Origin: Thiothrix caldifontis
GTDB taxonomy: Bacteria > Pseudomonadota > Gammaproteobacteria > Thiotrichales > Thiotrichaceae
Assembly: GCF_900107695.1 (NCBI RefSeq)
Contig: NZ_FNQP01000003.1
Location: forward strand, 62,001-126,000
Direction of reading: 5' to 3'
DNA: 64,000 nucleotides
Shown: positions 25,326-36,200 of the stretch, in pieces
How the letters are laid out: every line of letters starts with the position of its first letter
Numbering within the stretch: position 1 is the first letter of the stretch
Program-made: the position numbers and the translations under genes
The notes under the pieces: generated by a model
What the model was told of the DNA's origin: nothing
The model's input: only the letters and a program-made list of their open reading frames with translations
The model's database searches: none

Positions 25326-26863
25326 TGTTCTCCCCCTTGAACGTCGCCCGTGTAGTCTGCAAACAGCCCCGCCAAACCTTGGATGGGCTGATCAATCAAT
25401 GCAATCCACGGCGCGGAATAGAACCCCGCCGTTACCGTTACCACAATCACAATACTTGCCATCAGCATTTCTGCCGGGTAAGTGGGGTTGGTATCCCAAC
25501 GCTTGCTTTCCACCCCCGGATTGGCTAAAAACGCCTGTTGGAAAGCGCGTAACAAAAAGCCCGCCGCCACCAAGTTGCCCAAAGCCGCAGCGACTGTCAC
25601 CAACGCCCCGAAGCGCTTAATCGAGCCTTCCAACACGAAATGCACCGCATCAAACCCCGGTGTTCCCGGCATTCCCACAATCGCCAAGCCTGCCACCAGA
25701 AACGCCAAGCCCACAATCGGGATGTAATCCATCATGCCGCCGAGCTTGCTCAAGCGCGTGGTACGGGTGCGTTGCCACACCATGCCGGTCATCAGCAGCA
25801 AGCCAGTGATGGCTAACCCGAAATTCATCGCCAGCAAGACAGCGCCTTCAAACGCCATGCGGTGCAAACTGAATAAACCAATCGTCAAAATCCCGGTATG
25901 GCTAATGACCGCAAACGCCAATAATTCACGCAAGGTTTGCTGGCGCATCGCCAAAAATGCGGCGTAAAACACCCCGGTAGCGGCGAACACGGTGGCGACC
26001 ATGTGCCATTCCCACACCGCATGAGGCACAATCGGGAACACAAAGCGCAACAGCCCGTAGACCCCCACTTTCAAACCCAGCAAGTAAATCGGTGCCACTG
26101 CCACATTGCCGTGCAACATAAACGCAGGCAGCCAGCCGTGAAACGGGAATAACGGAATCCGTACCGCCATTGCATAAAACAGGGCGAAAAACACCAAGGT
26201 TCCCACCATATCGTGCGCCCCAAAGCCGAGGGTTGCCAGCTCATACAGGCTGAAACTCCAGCGTCCGGCATTCGCATCGGCATAATTCCAGCCCAACACC
26301 AGCGTGCCAAACACCAACAACAGCAGCCCTACCACCATGAATTGCAGGTAACGCGCCAAGGTCGGTTGAATGTCGTGGAACGTCGGCCAGCGTTTGGTCA
26401 AATACGCCACCATGACCACTTCGAGGAAGGACATACAGGTAAACCACAGCAAATCCACCGTCACAAACTGACTGGTAATGACGGACTGAATCATCATCAT
26501 CACCGCCAGTATCGAACTTTCGTGCAAACGCCGCACCAGAACAAACGCCACACTCAGCAAGCTGATCAAGCTGGTCAGCAACACAAACATGACCCCGATG
26601 CCATCCACCGCCGCGTGGTAATGAAACGCACCGAGTATCTGGAAACGTGCCGCAAACTGCATCACCCCCGCCGCTTGATGCACATCAAACTTGGCATACA
26701 AGCTTACCGCCAGCAACATTTGCGCCAGCGCCATAATGCCTGCCAAGGCCACTGCCGCATTGCCGCGTATCTTAATTAACACCAGCCCGGTCAACAGCGG
26801 GAACAGTTGCAACATGGTCAACAACGGTGATGCTGCCGGAATTTCCGAAAATGTCATTGGCAT
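25322..26863 (-). CDS. Divergent NuoM-like membrane subunit of the dab operon
   Basis: The 513-residue polytopic protein belongs to the proton-translocating NADH dehydrogenase/antiporter family. It has AMAVRIPLFPFHGWLP and IYLLGLKVGVYGLLRF with the conserved Lys. Where relatives have FWExxxLP it reads WFTCMSFLEVVMVAY, so the canonical Glu seems missing, and a different Glu lies about one helical turn later. Its gene overlaps dabB2 by one base upstream and the next NuoM-like gene by 4 bases. The change may alter the ion path or leave a structural role. Confidence 0.82.
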   Translation of the reverse strand: MPMTFSEIPAASPLLTMLQLFPLLTGLVLIKIRGNAAVALAGIMALAQMLLAVSLYAKFDVHQAAGVMQFAARFQILGAFHYHAAVDGIGVMFVLLTSLISLLSVAFVLVRRLHESSILAVMMMIQSVITSQFVTVDLLWFTCMSFLEVVMVAYLTKRWPTFHDIQPTLARYLQFMVVGLLLLVFGTLVLGWNYADANAGRWSFSLYELATLGFGAHDMVGTLVFFALFYAMAVRIPLFPFHGWLPAFMLHGNVAVAPIYLLGLKVGVYGLLRFVFPIVPHAVWEWHMVATVFAATGVFYAAFLAMRQQTLRELLAFAVISHTGILTIGLFSLHRMAFEGAVLLAMNFGLAITGLLLMTGMVWQRTRTTRLSKLGGMMDYIPIVGLAFLVAGLAIVGMPGTPGFDAVHFVLEGSIKRFGALVTVAAALGNLVAAGFLLRAFQQAFLANPGVESKRWDTNPTYPAEMLMASIVIVVTVTAGFYSAPWIALIDQPIQGLAGLFADYTGDVQGGEH

Positions 26864-28422
26864 TACCCCTGAAAAATAACGACCAGCGTTGCCAAAATCA
26901 GCAACACCAGATAACGCGGTTGAGTGAGCAGGCGTTCAATCTTATCCAAATAACGCCCTAAGGTATCCAGAATGGATTTGGCTTTGCCGCCGCCTTGTTG
27001 CAGCAATAAGCGTTGCTCAAACCATTCCAGCCGTTCGGCGATCCATTGCATGAGCTTGCCGAACAGCCCAGAGCCAATGCCGATACTGCTTTCTACCCGC
27101 AAGCGCCCTTGCTGCATGGCTTGCATATCCGCAAGGGTCGCAATGCCGCTGTGATGCCCCGGTGTGCCGCTGAGTTTATCGAGGATTTGCCCGTCAAAGA
27201 TTTGCGCTTCCTGCGACAGGGCAACGGTGGGTTTTACCAGCAACCAATCCGCCAGCGGGTCGAGCCAGAAACGTTGCAAGGCCGCATTGTGCAACCAGCG
27301 CCGTTTCCCCAGCCATGCCGGAACCGCAGGAGCTGCTTGCCATTGGGTATGCAGCGCAAACGAGGGCGAATGCAAAAATTGATACGCCCGCCACACCGCG
27401 TGCAATACCAGATGCACCAGCGCCAAGCTATACCAGCCCAGCGCAATCGCGATCAACATCAAGCCGGTTTGTGCCAAGGTTGAAAACAACAGCGAGGTTT
27501 TAATATCGGTTTGTGCCAAGCCACCCAGCCAGCCATACAATACGGTGAGAACACCCACCCCCAGCAGCAAGTATTGCAATGCCGGGGCTTGTTCCAACAG
27601 TGGGTGAATCCGCAGCAATAAGAAAATGCCTGCATGAACCATCAATGATCCGTAAAACACCGTACTGGATGGCGTAGGCCCTTCCAACGCACGGGTAATC
27701 CACGCCGAAAACGGAAACTGTGCCGATTTCACCAAGGCCGCGCCCATCAAGCCAAACGCCGCCACGCCAATCAGCAAACTCGACTGATCGGCTTGCGGCA
27801 CTAACATCACGTTCCATTCGGTGCTGCGGAACAGCGAAAACGCCATGAACATGCCCAGCAAAAAGCCCGCATCCCCCAGCCGATTGGTGACAAATGCCCG
27901 CGTCGCATTGATGGTTGCGGTTTTGCTTTGCCAGTTATACGCAATCAACAGGTAAGAACTCGCACCCGCCAATTCCCAGCCCACAAACGCCAGCACCGCG
28001 CTGCCCGACAGGGCAATCAATTGCATCGCGGCGGTGAACAGTGCCAGCACCATAAAAAAGCGCTGAAACCCGCAATCACGGTGCAAATAATTCACCGAAA
28101 AGCGTGTCACCAACAGCGTAATCACTGCCACCAAGGTCGACATGCTCAAGCTCAAACCATCCAGCATGAAGCTGATGCTGGCGTTGTAGACACCGCTGTG
28201 TAACCAAGGCAATACCATGACGTGCTGGCTACCGTGCAATAAATACTGCCCATCCGCCCACAACACCAAGACCAGACTCAGCAAGCCCGCCCCCAGCACC
28301 AACTGTGAACTGAGGCGTTCGCTCGCTTCGCAGCGATTCCAACGCAATACCCGATTCAGCGCTACCAACACAGCGGCTAATAAAGGCAAACCGGGAATCA
28401 GTAATAACCAGCCATTAGCCAT
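26863..28422 (-). CDS. dabB: DabB-like (NuoL-family) subunit of inorganic carbon transporter, copy 2
   Basis: The 519-residue protein has the NuoL/Mrp-A core, with FVGWELAGASSYLLIAYNW (conserved Glu), KSAQFPFSAWITRALEGPTP and VMVLPWLHSG near the N-terminus. A hydrophilic C-terminal portion is followed by a final membrane helix (YLVLLILATLVVIF). DabB forms the ion-conducting membrane partner of DabA. It overlaps the upstream dabA2 by 8 bases, the same overlap as in the first pair, as expected for a duplicated cassette. Confidence 0.9.
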   Translation of the reverse strand: MANGWLLLIPGLPLLAAVLVALNRVLRWNRCEASERLSSQLVLGAGLLSLVLVLWADGQYLLHGSQHVMVLPWLHSGVYNASISFMLDGLSLSMSTLVAVITLLVTRFSVNYLHRDCGFQRFFMVLALFTAAMQLIALSGSAVLAFVGWELAGASSYLLIAYNWQSKTATINATRAFVTNRLGDAGFLLGMFMAFSLFRSTEWNVMLVPQADQSSLLIGVAAFGLMGAALVKSAQFPFSAWITRALEGPTPSSTVFYGSLMVHAGIFLLLRIHPLLEQAPALQYLLLGVGVLTVLYGWLGGLAQTDIKTSLLFSTLAQTGLMLIAIALGWYSLALVHLVLHAVWRAYQFLHSPSFALHTQWQAAPAVPAWLGKRRWLHNAALQRFWLDPLADWLLVKPTVALSQEAQIFDGQILDKLSGTPGHHSGIATLADMQAMQQGRLRVESSIGIGSGLFGKLMQWIAERLEWFEQRLLLQQGGGKAKSILDTLGRYLDKIERLLTQPRYLVLLILATLVVIFQG

Positions 28423-31400
28423 GTGTCACCTCCGCTGTATTGCGCACCGCAGCGGGCGGCAAATACCCCCGCTGCCCCGCGTACCATTCTTGTGAATGCT
28501 GTACCCTTGGCAATTGATGAATTTCGCCCTGCCATTGCACAAAGCCCTTGCCCGGTTGAAACACATGGATTTCGTTGCGCTCCGGCGGTTTCGCTGCCAG
28601 CAACACCCAGCCATTGTCCAGCAAGCGCCGTAAATAATCATGGCGCTGGTAAATCGCCACCAAGGTATCAATCTCCGCTTCGGCAATTGCCAGTAAGCGC
28701 ATCGGCTCGTGCAATTCCACCATCTGTTGTGCCAGTCCGGTGCGTAAATCGCTCGCGCCGCCTTCCATGACCCCAAACAAGCCAGTAAGGTTGTGAGTGG
28801 CTTTGCTGCCGGAACCGAAGTAGCCGTTTTGCATCCGCGAAAAGTAGTAGTCCATCTGAATCCCGACCCCGACCACGCCATTGCCTTGTAATTGCGCTTC
28901 TAACATTTTGCCATCGGGGTCATTGTGTGGGTCATACGAAATCAGGAAGGCGCGTCGATCCCAGAAAATCCCTTTGCTCAATTCCCGCCGCCCAATGAAG
29001 GCGACCGCACAGCCTTGATGCCCTAATTCTGCCCGTACCTGATCGGGGGAGGCGGCGCGACCTTCCACATGCCGCTTGGCTTGACGCGGGGTCAGGTGCG
29101 GGCTGGCGGAGGCAAATTTGCGGCAACGTTCCTGCGCGGATAAGCGCACCGCTTGCTCGGTGGCTTGCTGCACGTGCGCAAACACGCTGCGATGGCTGGC
29201 AGGAATCAAATCGGTGTCAAACCAGTCGATGGCATCGCTGGTGGTATCGTGTTCATTGGCGATGAACCAGCAGCCGTCAGGAATGTGAATGCCGTGTTGC
29301 GCGACCAATTGCGCCCGCACTTCCGGTTCATTGCACATGCTGGTAAAGGCACGCGCATTGGGGCCGCCGAAGCGCCCACTGCACGCGCCGCAACCGTAGC
29401 CGAGAATGTGCGGGTTGTTCAAATGGCGCGAACGGTGAGCCATGAGCACCACCAAGGACGCAAAGCCGCTGGTAAAGCCGGTGAGTTTGAGGAAAGTGGC
29501 AACTTTGGTGACTTTTTCTTCTGCGCTGAAGCCTTGTTGATTGTGATCTTTGCTAGGGCATTCCAATGCGTCTTGGGCGGTGTAAGCCACGCGGGTTTTG
29601 AGTGGCACACTGGTTTGGTGTTGTACCTTGCTGATGAAACGTTGGTAGCTGGCGGGCATGACGCTGCGCCCGACCATTTCCAGCAAAGCAAACGGGGCGA
29701 GTAGCGGTAATGCCAAGGTCGTGCCGATGACGCTGTGGCGCATCCGGTGATTTTTCAACTTGTGCAGCCAATTGAGCCAGCGTTGGCGGCGTTGGTGAGC
29801 GGGTAAACGCTGTCGGGCATTCGTGGCGGGAACTTCGCGGAGTTCGTGAACCGCTGTGACCACGGGTTGTGCCAATTTTAACGGGCGGGGTGCATCCAGC
29901 CCGCGCCAGTTATTGGGTAAGCCGAACACGCCTGCCGCACCCAAGGTTTCGAGGTCGGGGGCGAGTTCTTCCAGATGGCGGCGCACGCTTTCCTCGCGGT
30001 CATCCATGCAGAAAATCAACTGCGCATTGGGCGGAGAAGAGAGGTTAGGCGGGTTTTCTTCCGCGTGCTTGTTCAGCAAGGCGCTGAAAATTTCTTCCTG
30101 ATAGTGGTGTTCATACGCCCGCAGCCATAAGTAGCCACTGGTGTTGGGGTCGTCGAGTTCTTCCAGAATCGCTAGCAGGCGTTTGATGCGCTGGGTTTCC
30201 AATTGCGCGACTTGGGGTGCTGCCATGCCTAAGTGTTGGGCAAGGTGGAATAAGCGCCAAGCCTTGCGGTAAATATCTGTGCCGACGGGGATCACGGTTT
30301 CTGGTGCAAGGTTCCAGGTTAGGATTTGGTGCGCGAGTTGATGCCAGTCAGCGGGTTGAATGTCTTCTTGGCTGCTTAAGAATTGTTGGGCGAGTTGTTG
30401 CAGGAATTCTGGCAAGGTAGTGTTGTAGGCGTGGTAGCGAACAAAAAACTCATCCTGATGCTGGTGGAAATAACCGCGAATGCCGGTGGTGCTGGCGTCG
30501 ATTTGCCAGTTGTCGCGGGCAACGTGGCGGCAGAAGATGTGTTCCAGCACCAAACGCACCGCGAGGTAATCTTCCATGCTCACCGGCGTGGTTAAGCCGT
30601 AATAGCCGGGATTTTTCGCCCGCCAGTTGAACATGCCTGACCAGCCCGGCAATTCCAGCGCCAATACCCGCAAGTAGCCGCCCCAATGGGCTTTGTCGAT
30701 GCCAAGGCGCATCATTTCTTGGTGGATGGTTTCCAGCGGGTCGTGATGCAGGGAACGCAGGTAATCGTCCCAATCATCCATGCCAGCGAGGGTGAGGGTG
30801 GGGTCGTTGAGGGTGGCTTCGCGCCAATGTGTGTAAAATCCGTTGGATTGGGAGCGGAAAGCGGCAATGCCTTGGTCGAGCCAGCTTGCCAGATGGCGAT
30901 CCAGCAGCGGCAGCAGTGAATCCATCACATCAACAGCGGTAAGTTTGCTCAGCAAGCCGCGCAGGGTGAGGGTTTCGCCGACTTGATCCAGCAAATCGTG
31001 CAGCAGGTGGCGGCTTTCAGCGTGGATGAAGCTTTCTGCATCGGGGATGCTGGCTCCGATTTGCCCTTGTTGCTTGATTTGATCCCAGATGCCGTTAATG
31101 TCGGTGAGGCGCAGGTTGAGCAAGGCTTCAGGGTGAGGCAAATCGTAGTGCAGTTCCAGCTTTTGCAGGCAAGTTTCCCACAAGGCACGGATGGCGACGG
31201 CTTCGTCTTGACCGGCGGCTTCGAGTAATTTTTCGCGCTGCTCAAAGGCAACATCGGCTTGAAAACGTTCCAGCGCGTGGTTTTCTTCCACCTGCCAACG
31301 CATTTGCTGGAAGGTAATCGGCTTAATATTATTCGCCAGCGCGGTGAGGTAAATGTCGCGGTCAGCCGCTTTATCGGCTTCGGTGGCGAGTACGCTGAAA

Positions 31401-31654
31401 ATATCGTGGCGATTGATGCGCCCTTCGCGGAAAAACCGGCGGTATTCGCCATTGGGCAAATAGCCCAGTGAGCCACTGTGAGCGTGAGCGGTGCGTAGCG
31501 CCTCGGCGAATGGCAGGTATTCGTAATTTTCCAGCGGATTAAAATGCACAAAATCTTGCAGCGGCGCTTGAATCGGCAGCACCGCATTCAGACCGGCAAT
31601 GGCTTCACGCAAATAGTCACGTTGTGCGTCGTGTGACTGACTGTGATTCGTCAT
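28415..31654 (-). CDS. dabA: DabA inorganic carbon transporter subunit (DUF2309/UPF0753), copy 2
   Basis: DabA is a cytoplasmic beta-carbonic-anhydrase-like protein that, with DabB, hydrates CO2 in an ion-gradient-driven way to build up bicarbonate. The 1079-residue protein has the zinc-site residues in the expected spacing: IFCMDDREES (C549, D551), H740 in VLMAHRSRH and C755 in YGCGACSGR. The H-to-C spacing of 15 equals that in Halothiobacillus DabA (H524, C539). The Gly residues flanking the His in the sister copy (MGHGS) are replaced here (MAHRS). It starts 13 bases after dabB1. Confidence 0.93.
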   Translation of the reverse strand: MTNHSQSHDAQRDYLREAIAGLNAVLPIQAPLQDFVHFNPLENYEYLPFAEALRTAHAHSGSLGYLPNGEYRRFFREGRINRHDIFSVLATEADKAADRDIYLTALANNIKPITFQQMRWQVEENHALERFQADVAFEQREKLLEAAGQDEAVAIRALWETCLQKLELHYDLPHPEALLNLRLTDINGIWDQIKQQGQIGASIPDAESFIHAESRHLLHDLLDQVGETLTLRGLLSKLTAVDVMDSLLPLLDRHLASWLDQGIAAFRSQSNGFYTHWREATLNDPTLTLAGMDDWDDYLRSLHHDPLETIHQEMMRLGIDKAHWGGYLRVLALELPGWSGMFNWRAKNPGYYGLTTPVSMEDYLAVRLVLEHIFCRHVARDNWQIDASTTGIRGYFHQHQDEFFVRYHAYNTTLPEFLQQLAQQFLSSQEDIQPADWHQLAHQILTWNLAPETVIPVGTDIYRKAWRLFHLAQHLGMAAPQVAQLETQRIKRLLAILEELDDPNTSGYLWLRAYEHHYQEEIFSALLNKHAEENPPNLSSPPNAQLIFCMDDREESVRRHLEELAPDLETLGAAGVFGLPNNWRGLDAPRPLKLAQPVVTAVHELREVPATNARQRLPAHQRRQRWLNWLHKLKNHRMRHSVIGTTLALPLLAPFALLEMVGRSVMPASYQRFISKVQHQTSVPLKTRVAYTAQDALECPSKDHNQQGFSAEEKVTKVATFLKLTGFTSGFASLVVLMAHRSRHLNNPHILGYGCGACSGRFGGPNARAFTSMCNEPEVRAQLVAQHGIHIPDGCWFIANEHDTTSDAIDWFDTDLIPASHRSVFAHVQQATEQAVRLSAQERCRKFASASPHLTPRQAKRHVEGRAASPDQVRAELGHQGCAVAFIGRRELSKGIFWDRRAFLISYDPHNDPDGKMLEAQLQGNGVVGVGIQMDYYFSRMQNGYFGSGSKATHNLTGLFGVMEGGASDLRTGLAQQMVELHEPMRLLAIAEAEIDTLVAIYQRHDYLRRLLDNGWVLLAAKPPERNEIHVFQPGKGFVQWQGEIHQLPRVQHSQEWYAGQRGYLPPAAVRNTAEVTHG

Positions 31655-31667
31655 GTGTTATTGTTTC

Positions 31668-33224
31668 CTACAAAATAACGGCGAGGGTAGCCGCTATCAA
31701 TAAAATCAGGTAGCGCGGCTGGGTGAGCAATTCTTCAACCAAGTCGAGGTATTCGCCCAGTTGCTGCAAATAGTGCCCCAGTTTGCCGCCACCTTTTTGT
31801 AATAACAGCCGGTCTTCCAGCCATTCAAATCGTTCTGCCACCCATTGCATCAGCTTGCCCAGCAAGCCTGAACCCGTGCCGATGCCGCTTTCCAGTCGCA
31901 ATTTGCCTTGTTGGAAGTCCTGCATTTCTGCCAAGGTGGAGAGCATATTGCTGTGCGATGGTGTACCGGTGAGGCGGTCAATCACGCGGCTATCCAGGGT
32001 TTGCACTTCGTGAGCCAACGCTTGGGTGGGGCGTACCAGCAACCAGTTTTCCAGCGGTACGAGCCAGAAACGTTGCAGGGCGGCGGTATACAGCCAGCGG
32101 CGTTTGCGCAGCCAAACAGGGGCGGGTTTGGCGGGTTCCCATTCGGTTTGTTGCAAAAACGAGGGCGAATGCAGAAATTGGTAAGCTCGCCAAATCGCGT
32201 GTAGCCCCATGTGGAATGCGGCGAGGGTGTAAAATCCGAACCCGATTTCAATCAGCATTAGCCCGGTTTGCTGTTGAGTGGAAAAGATCAGCGAGCTTTT
32301 AATGTCGGTTTGCACTTGCACACCGAGCCAGCCGTACAGCACCGTGAGTATGCCTAACAGAATCAGCACGTTGCCCAATAGGGGCGATTCTTCCAGCAAG
32401 GGTTCGAGACGTAACAGCAGGTAAATCCCCGCGTGTACCATGATTGAGCCGTAAAATACCGCGCTGGATGGGGTGGGGCCTTCCAACGCACGAGTAATCC
32501 ACGCACTGAATGGAAATTGTGCTGATTTCACCAGCGCTGCCAGCATGAAACCCATGCTCATCAAGCCCACCACCATGCCGGACATATCGGGTTTTTCGCC
32601 AAACAATACATTCCACTCAACATTGCCCAGCCAGCTAAAGCCAATGAACATGCCGAACAAATAACCGGTATCGCCGAAACGGTTGGTGACAAACGCACGG
32701 GTAGCACCTTCCGCCGCCGTTTCACGCTGCCAAGCGTATGCAATCAGCATATAGGAACTGATTCCCGCCATTTCCCAGCCAATAAAGCCCAGCAAGGCAC
32801 TGCCCGACAGCACAATCAGCAACATGGCGCAGGAAAACAGCGACATCACAATGAAAAAGCGTTGAAAACCGGGTTCGCGGTGCAAATAGTTGACCGAAAA
32901 ACGCGTGACCACCAGCGTAATCGTCGCCATTACCACGCCAAAACTTAAGCTGAGTGTATCCAGCATCAAGCTGACCGAGGCTTGGTAATCGCCGCTTTGC
33001 AGCCAAGGAAACAACGTCACATGACCGGGTGCGCCGTGGGTAAAGTCGTAAATCGCCAGTGCCACCATGGCCAGCAGGCTGAGGGTGTTGGCGGTGACCG
33101 CGACCCGCGCGGTTTCGCGTTCGCCTTTTTCACCGCGATTCCAGCCGAAGATAAAGCCGAGGACAATCCACAGGGCGGCGAGGAAGGGGAGACCGGGGAT
33201 GAGCAGAAGTAAGCTGTTAGGCAT
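31668..33224 (-). CDS. dabB: DabB-like (NuoL-family) subunit of inorganic carbon transporter, copy 1
   Basis: This 518-residue protein is close to copy 2 in length and layout: FIGWEMAGISSYMLIAYAW with the conserved Glu, KSAQFPFSAWITRALEGPTP, a soluble C-terminal part (LESGIGTGSGLLGKLMQW) and a terminal helix (YLILLIAATLAVIL). It would form the membrane partner of DabA1. Its start overlaps dabA1 by 8 bases and its stop is 13 bases before dabA2, placing it centrally in the operon. Confidence 0.9.
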   Translation of the reverse strand: MPNSLLLLIPGLPFLAALWIVLGFIFGWNRGEKGERETARVAVTANTLSLLAMVALAIYDFTHGAPGHVTLFPWLQSGDYQASVSLMLDTLSLSFGVVMATITLVVTRFSVNYLHREPGFQRFFIVMSLFSCAMLLIVLSGSALLGFIGWEMAGISSYMLIAYAWQRETAAEGATRAFVTNRFGDTGYLFGMFIGFSWLGNVEWNVLFGEKPDMSGMVVGLMSMGFMLAALVKSAQFPFSAWITRALEGPTPSSAVFYGSIMVHAGIYLLLRLEPLLEESPLLGNVLILLGILTVLYGWLGVQVQTDIKSSLIFSTQQQTGLMLIEIGFGFYTLAAFHMGLHAIWRAYQFLHSPSFLQQTEWEPAKPAPVWLRKRRWLYTAALQRFWLVPLENWLLVRPTQALAHEVQTLDSRVIDRLTGTPSHSNMLSTLAEMQDFQQGKLRLESGIGTGSGLLGKLMQWVAERFEWLEDRLLLQKGGGKLGHYLQQLGEYLDLVEELLTQPRYLILLIAATLAVIL

Positions 33225-36200
33225 GAGCGACCTCCGGTGAAACGGCGTTAGCCGTCACCAACGCAGGCGGCAAATGCCCATAATCCCCCGAATACCACTG
33301 TGCCGAGCGTTCAACCATTGTCAACTGCTGCAATTTCCCCTCCCAGCGCACAAACCCCGTTCCCGGCACAAACAAATCAATCACCGCGCTATCCGGGTCT
33401 TTCACCGCGACAATCAGCCACCCGCCGCCAATCAATTCTTGCAAGGGCGCTTGCCGTGCGTAAATCTCACCTACCATTGCCGTTTTCGCTTCCACGATTA
33501 CCAGCAAGCGCATCGCCTCGTGGATTTCAATCATTTGCTGCGGCAAACCAGTACGCAAATCGCTGAATACGCCTTCCATGACCCCAAACAGCCCAGTGAG
33601 GTTGTGCGTCACTTTCGTGCCCGCCCCGTAGCGGTCGTTATTCACCGTGGAAAAATAGTATTCGAGGTTAATGCCCGCGCCGACCGGCCCGGCATTCAGC
33701 AAAATATTTTCCAGAATCTTGCCGTCGGGGTCGCGGGTGCAGTCATACGAAATCAGGAAACAGCGCCGATCCAAAAAACTGCCGCGTGTGACAGCGCGTC
33801 GCCCGATCAAGGCGCAAGCATTGGTGGCATGACCCAATTCCGGGCGGGCTTGGCTGTAATCGACGGCACGGCTGGCAATGTGCGCCGCCGCTTGTGCCAA
33901 CGTCGGTTGACGCGGGGCAGATGCCAGTTTGCGGCAACGTTCGTGCGCCGAATGCCGAGCTGCTTCGGTCAAACTGGCTTGCAAGGTATGCAACGCATTC
34001 TGCAACGCCGCAGGCACTTTGTCGGTATCAAACCAAGGAATGTGTTCGTCGCAGGTATCGTGTTCCGCGCCCACAAACCAAGTATCGGTGGGGATGTGAA
34101 TGCCTTGCGCTGCCAATAGCGTGCGGATTTCAGCGCGGTTTGCCATTGCCGCAAACACCCGCGCATTCGGCCCGCTGTGGCGACCGCTGCACGCGCCGCA
34201 TTCATACGCCGCCGCATGGGGGTTGTTTTGGCTGGTAGAGCCGTGTCCCATAATCACCACCAGCGGGGCGAAGCCATCGGTTAGCCCGATCATGCGCAAG
34301 AACCCGCCGACTTTTTCGGTTTGTTCCGCGTCGGTGAAGCCCATCTGGTTTTGCTGGCTGGAACGTTGCTGTTCCGGTTGCAAAGCGATGAATTCCAGCT
34401 TGGTCGGAATCGGCATGTCGGCTTTGCGGCGCAAGCGTTTCACCCATTGCCCAAACCCCAGCGGCAGGTAGGATTTGCCCAGCATGACACCCAACGAGGC
34501 GGGTGCGAGCGCCATTTGGCTCACGGTGCCAAGCAGCAAGTTATGCCGGGTAACGTGTTGCAAGTGGGCAAACAGCCGTTTACGCCACCCGACCCGTAGG
34601 GCATGTTGGCGTTGCAATTCTGCTGCTGCATCCGCTGGCACTTCGCGCACCAAATGCACCGGCGTGACGGGAACGGGGCAGAGTTTGGTGACGGTTTTGT
34701 CGTCCAGCCCTTGCCAGTTCATGGGCAGGTTGAAAAATGCGGCCGCGCCCAGTGTTTCGATGTGCGGGTTGAGTTCTTCCAGATGGCGGCGAATGCCTTC
34801 TTCGCGCTCATCCATGCAAAACACCAGTTGCGCTTGCGGGCGTTGGTGGCGTTGTTGCCAAGTGCCACGCCCGTGGTTATTAAGGATGGCGTTGAAGATT
34901 TGTTCGCGGTAATGGCGTTCGTAGGCTTGCAGCCACAAAAAGCCGCTGTGTTCGGCATCTAGCGCATCGAGACAGGTGAAAATAGTTTCCAGTTGCGTGT
35001 GGTTCAGTTGGTGTAGCGTTGCCGCATCCAACGCCAGATGTTGCGCCAAGCGGAATAAGCGCCAGCCGTGCGCGTAAGCATTCCAGCCTTGCAGGGTGGC
35101 ATTCGCGGGGCTGTGCGCCCACGTCCAGATTTGGTGCGCCAGTTGTTGCCACTGCGCTTCTTCGTTGATACGCGGGCGGCTGTGACGAATCAATTGTTGT
35201 GCCGGGGTGAGCAAATATTCGGGCAGGCGGTGGTTAAAGGTGTAGTAACGCACCCAAAATTCGGTGGGATGCCGCCGAAATCGCCCGCGAATATCGCTAA
35301 GGCTGGCTTCCATCCACCAAATTTGACGGCACAAGCGCCGCGCAAACAGGTGTTCCATACTCAAACGCACCGCCAAATAGTCGAGCATGTGGACGTGTGG
35401 CGTGGTGATGCCCGCGTAACCGGGGTGTTGATCGCGCCACAGGAACATGCCCGACCAACCTGGCAATTCCAAGGCAAGGCGTTCCAGATAGCTTTCCCAG
35501 TGTTCTTTGGGAATACCGATGCGTTGCAATTCGGCAATGATGGCGGCTTCAGCCGTATCGGGGAGGGAATTGAGGTGTTCGCTCCAATCGGTTAGCCCTT
35601 CCAGTGTGCTGGTGAGGTCGTCTGCACTGGTATTGCGCCATGCGGTGAAAAAGCTGCTGCCCGCCGTGCCGTTGTGCCAAGCCGCCATGCCTTGATCCAG
35701 CCAAGAGGCGACTTGCCGGAGGAATAAGGGGCGGATGTCGTGGAGGATGTCTTCCCCCGTCACCGCTTGCAATAAGTCGCGTAAGGTCAGCGTTTCACCA
35801 ACTTGCCGGGTGAGAGTGAGTAATTGCTGCTGTGCGTCTTGGGCGACGCGCTCGTGAATGCTCGTGCCTTGCGCATCGAGTTCGGCGGCAAACAAACGGG
35901 CGGCACGTTCGGGGGAAAAGTTGAGTAAGTCTTCGGAATGCAGCAGATGATGATCCAGTTGCAACGCACTCAGGCACGCTGACCACAATTCGCCGTCACG
36001 TTCCAGCACCCGGTTTTCTTCCACTTGCCACACAAATTCGCTGGGGCTAATGGGTTTAATGGGGTGAATCAGGGCAGTGCGGTAAATATCGCCGCGTGTA
36101 ATGGCATCGCCGTTAGCGGCGCGATTGAATACAGTTTCTGCGCTATTCAGGCTGGAATCGGCTTGCAATACCGCGTCCAGATCATCAGCGGCAATGCGAC

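Noticed and set aside
26213-26779. 188-codon open frame opposite the divergent NuoM-like gene
   Set aside because: The product is rich in His, Gln and Arg with no family pattern, as expected for the complement of membrane-protein codons.
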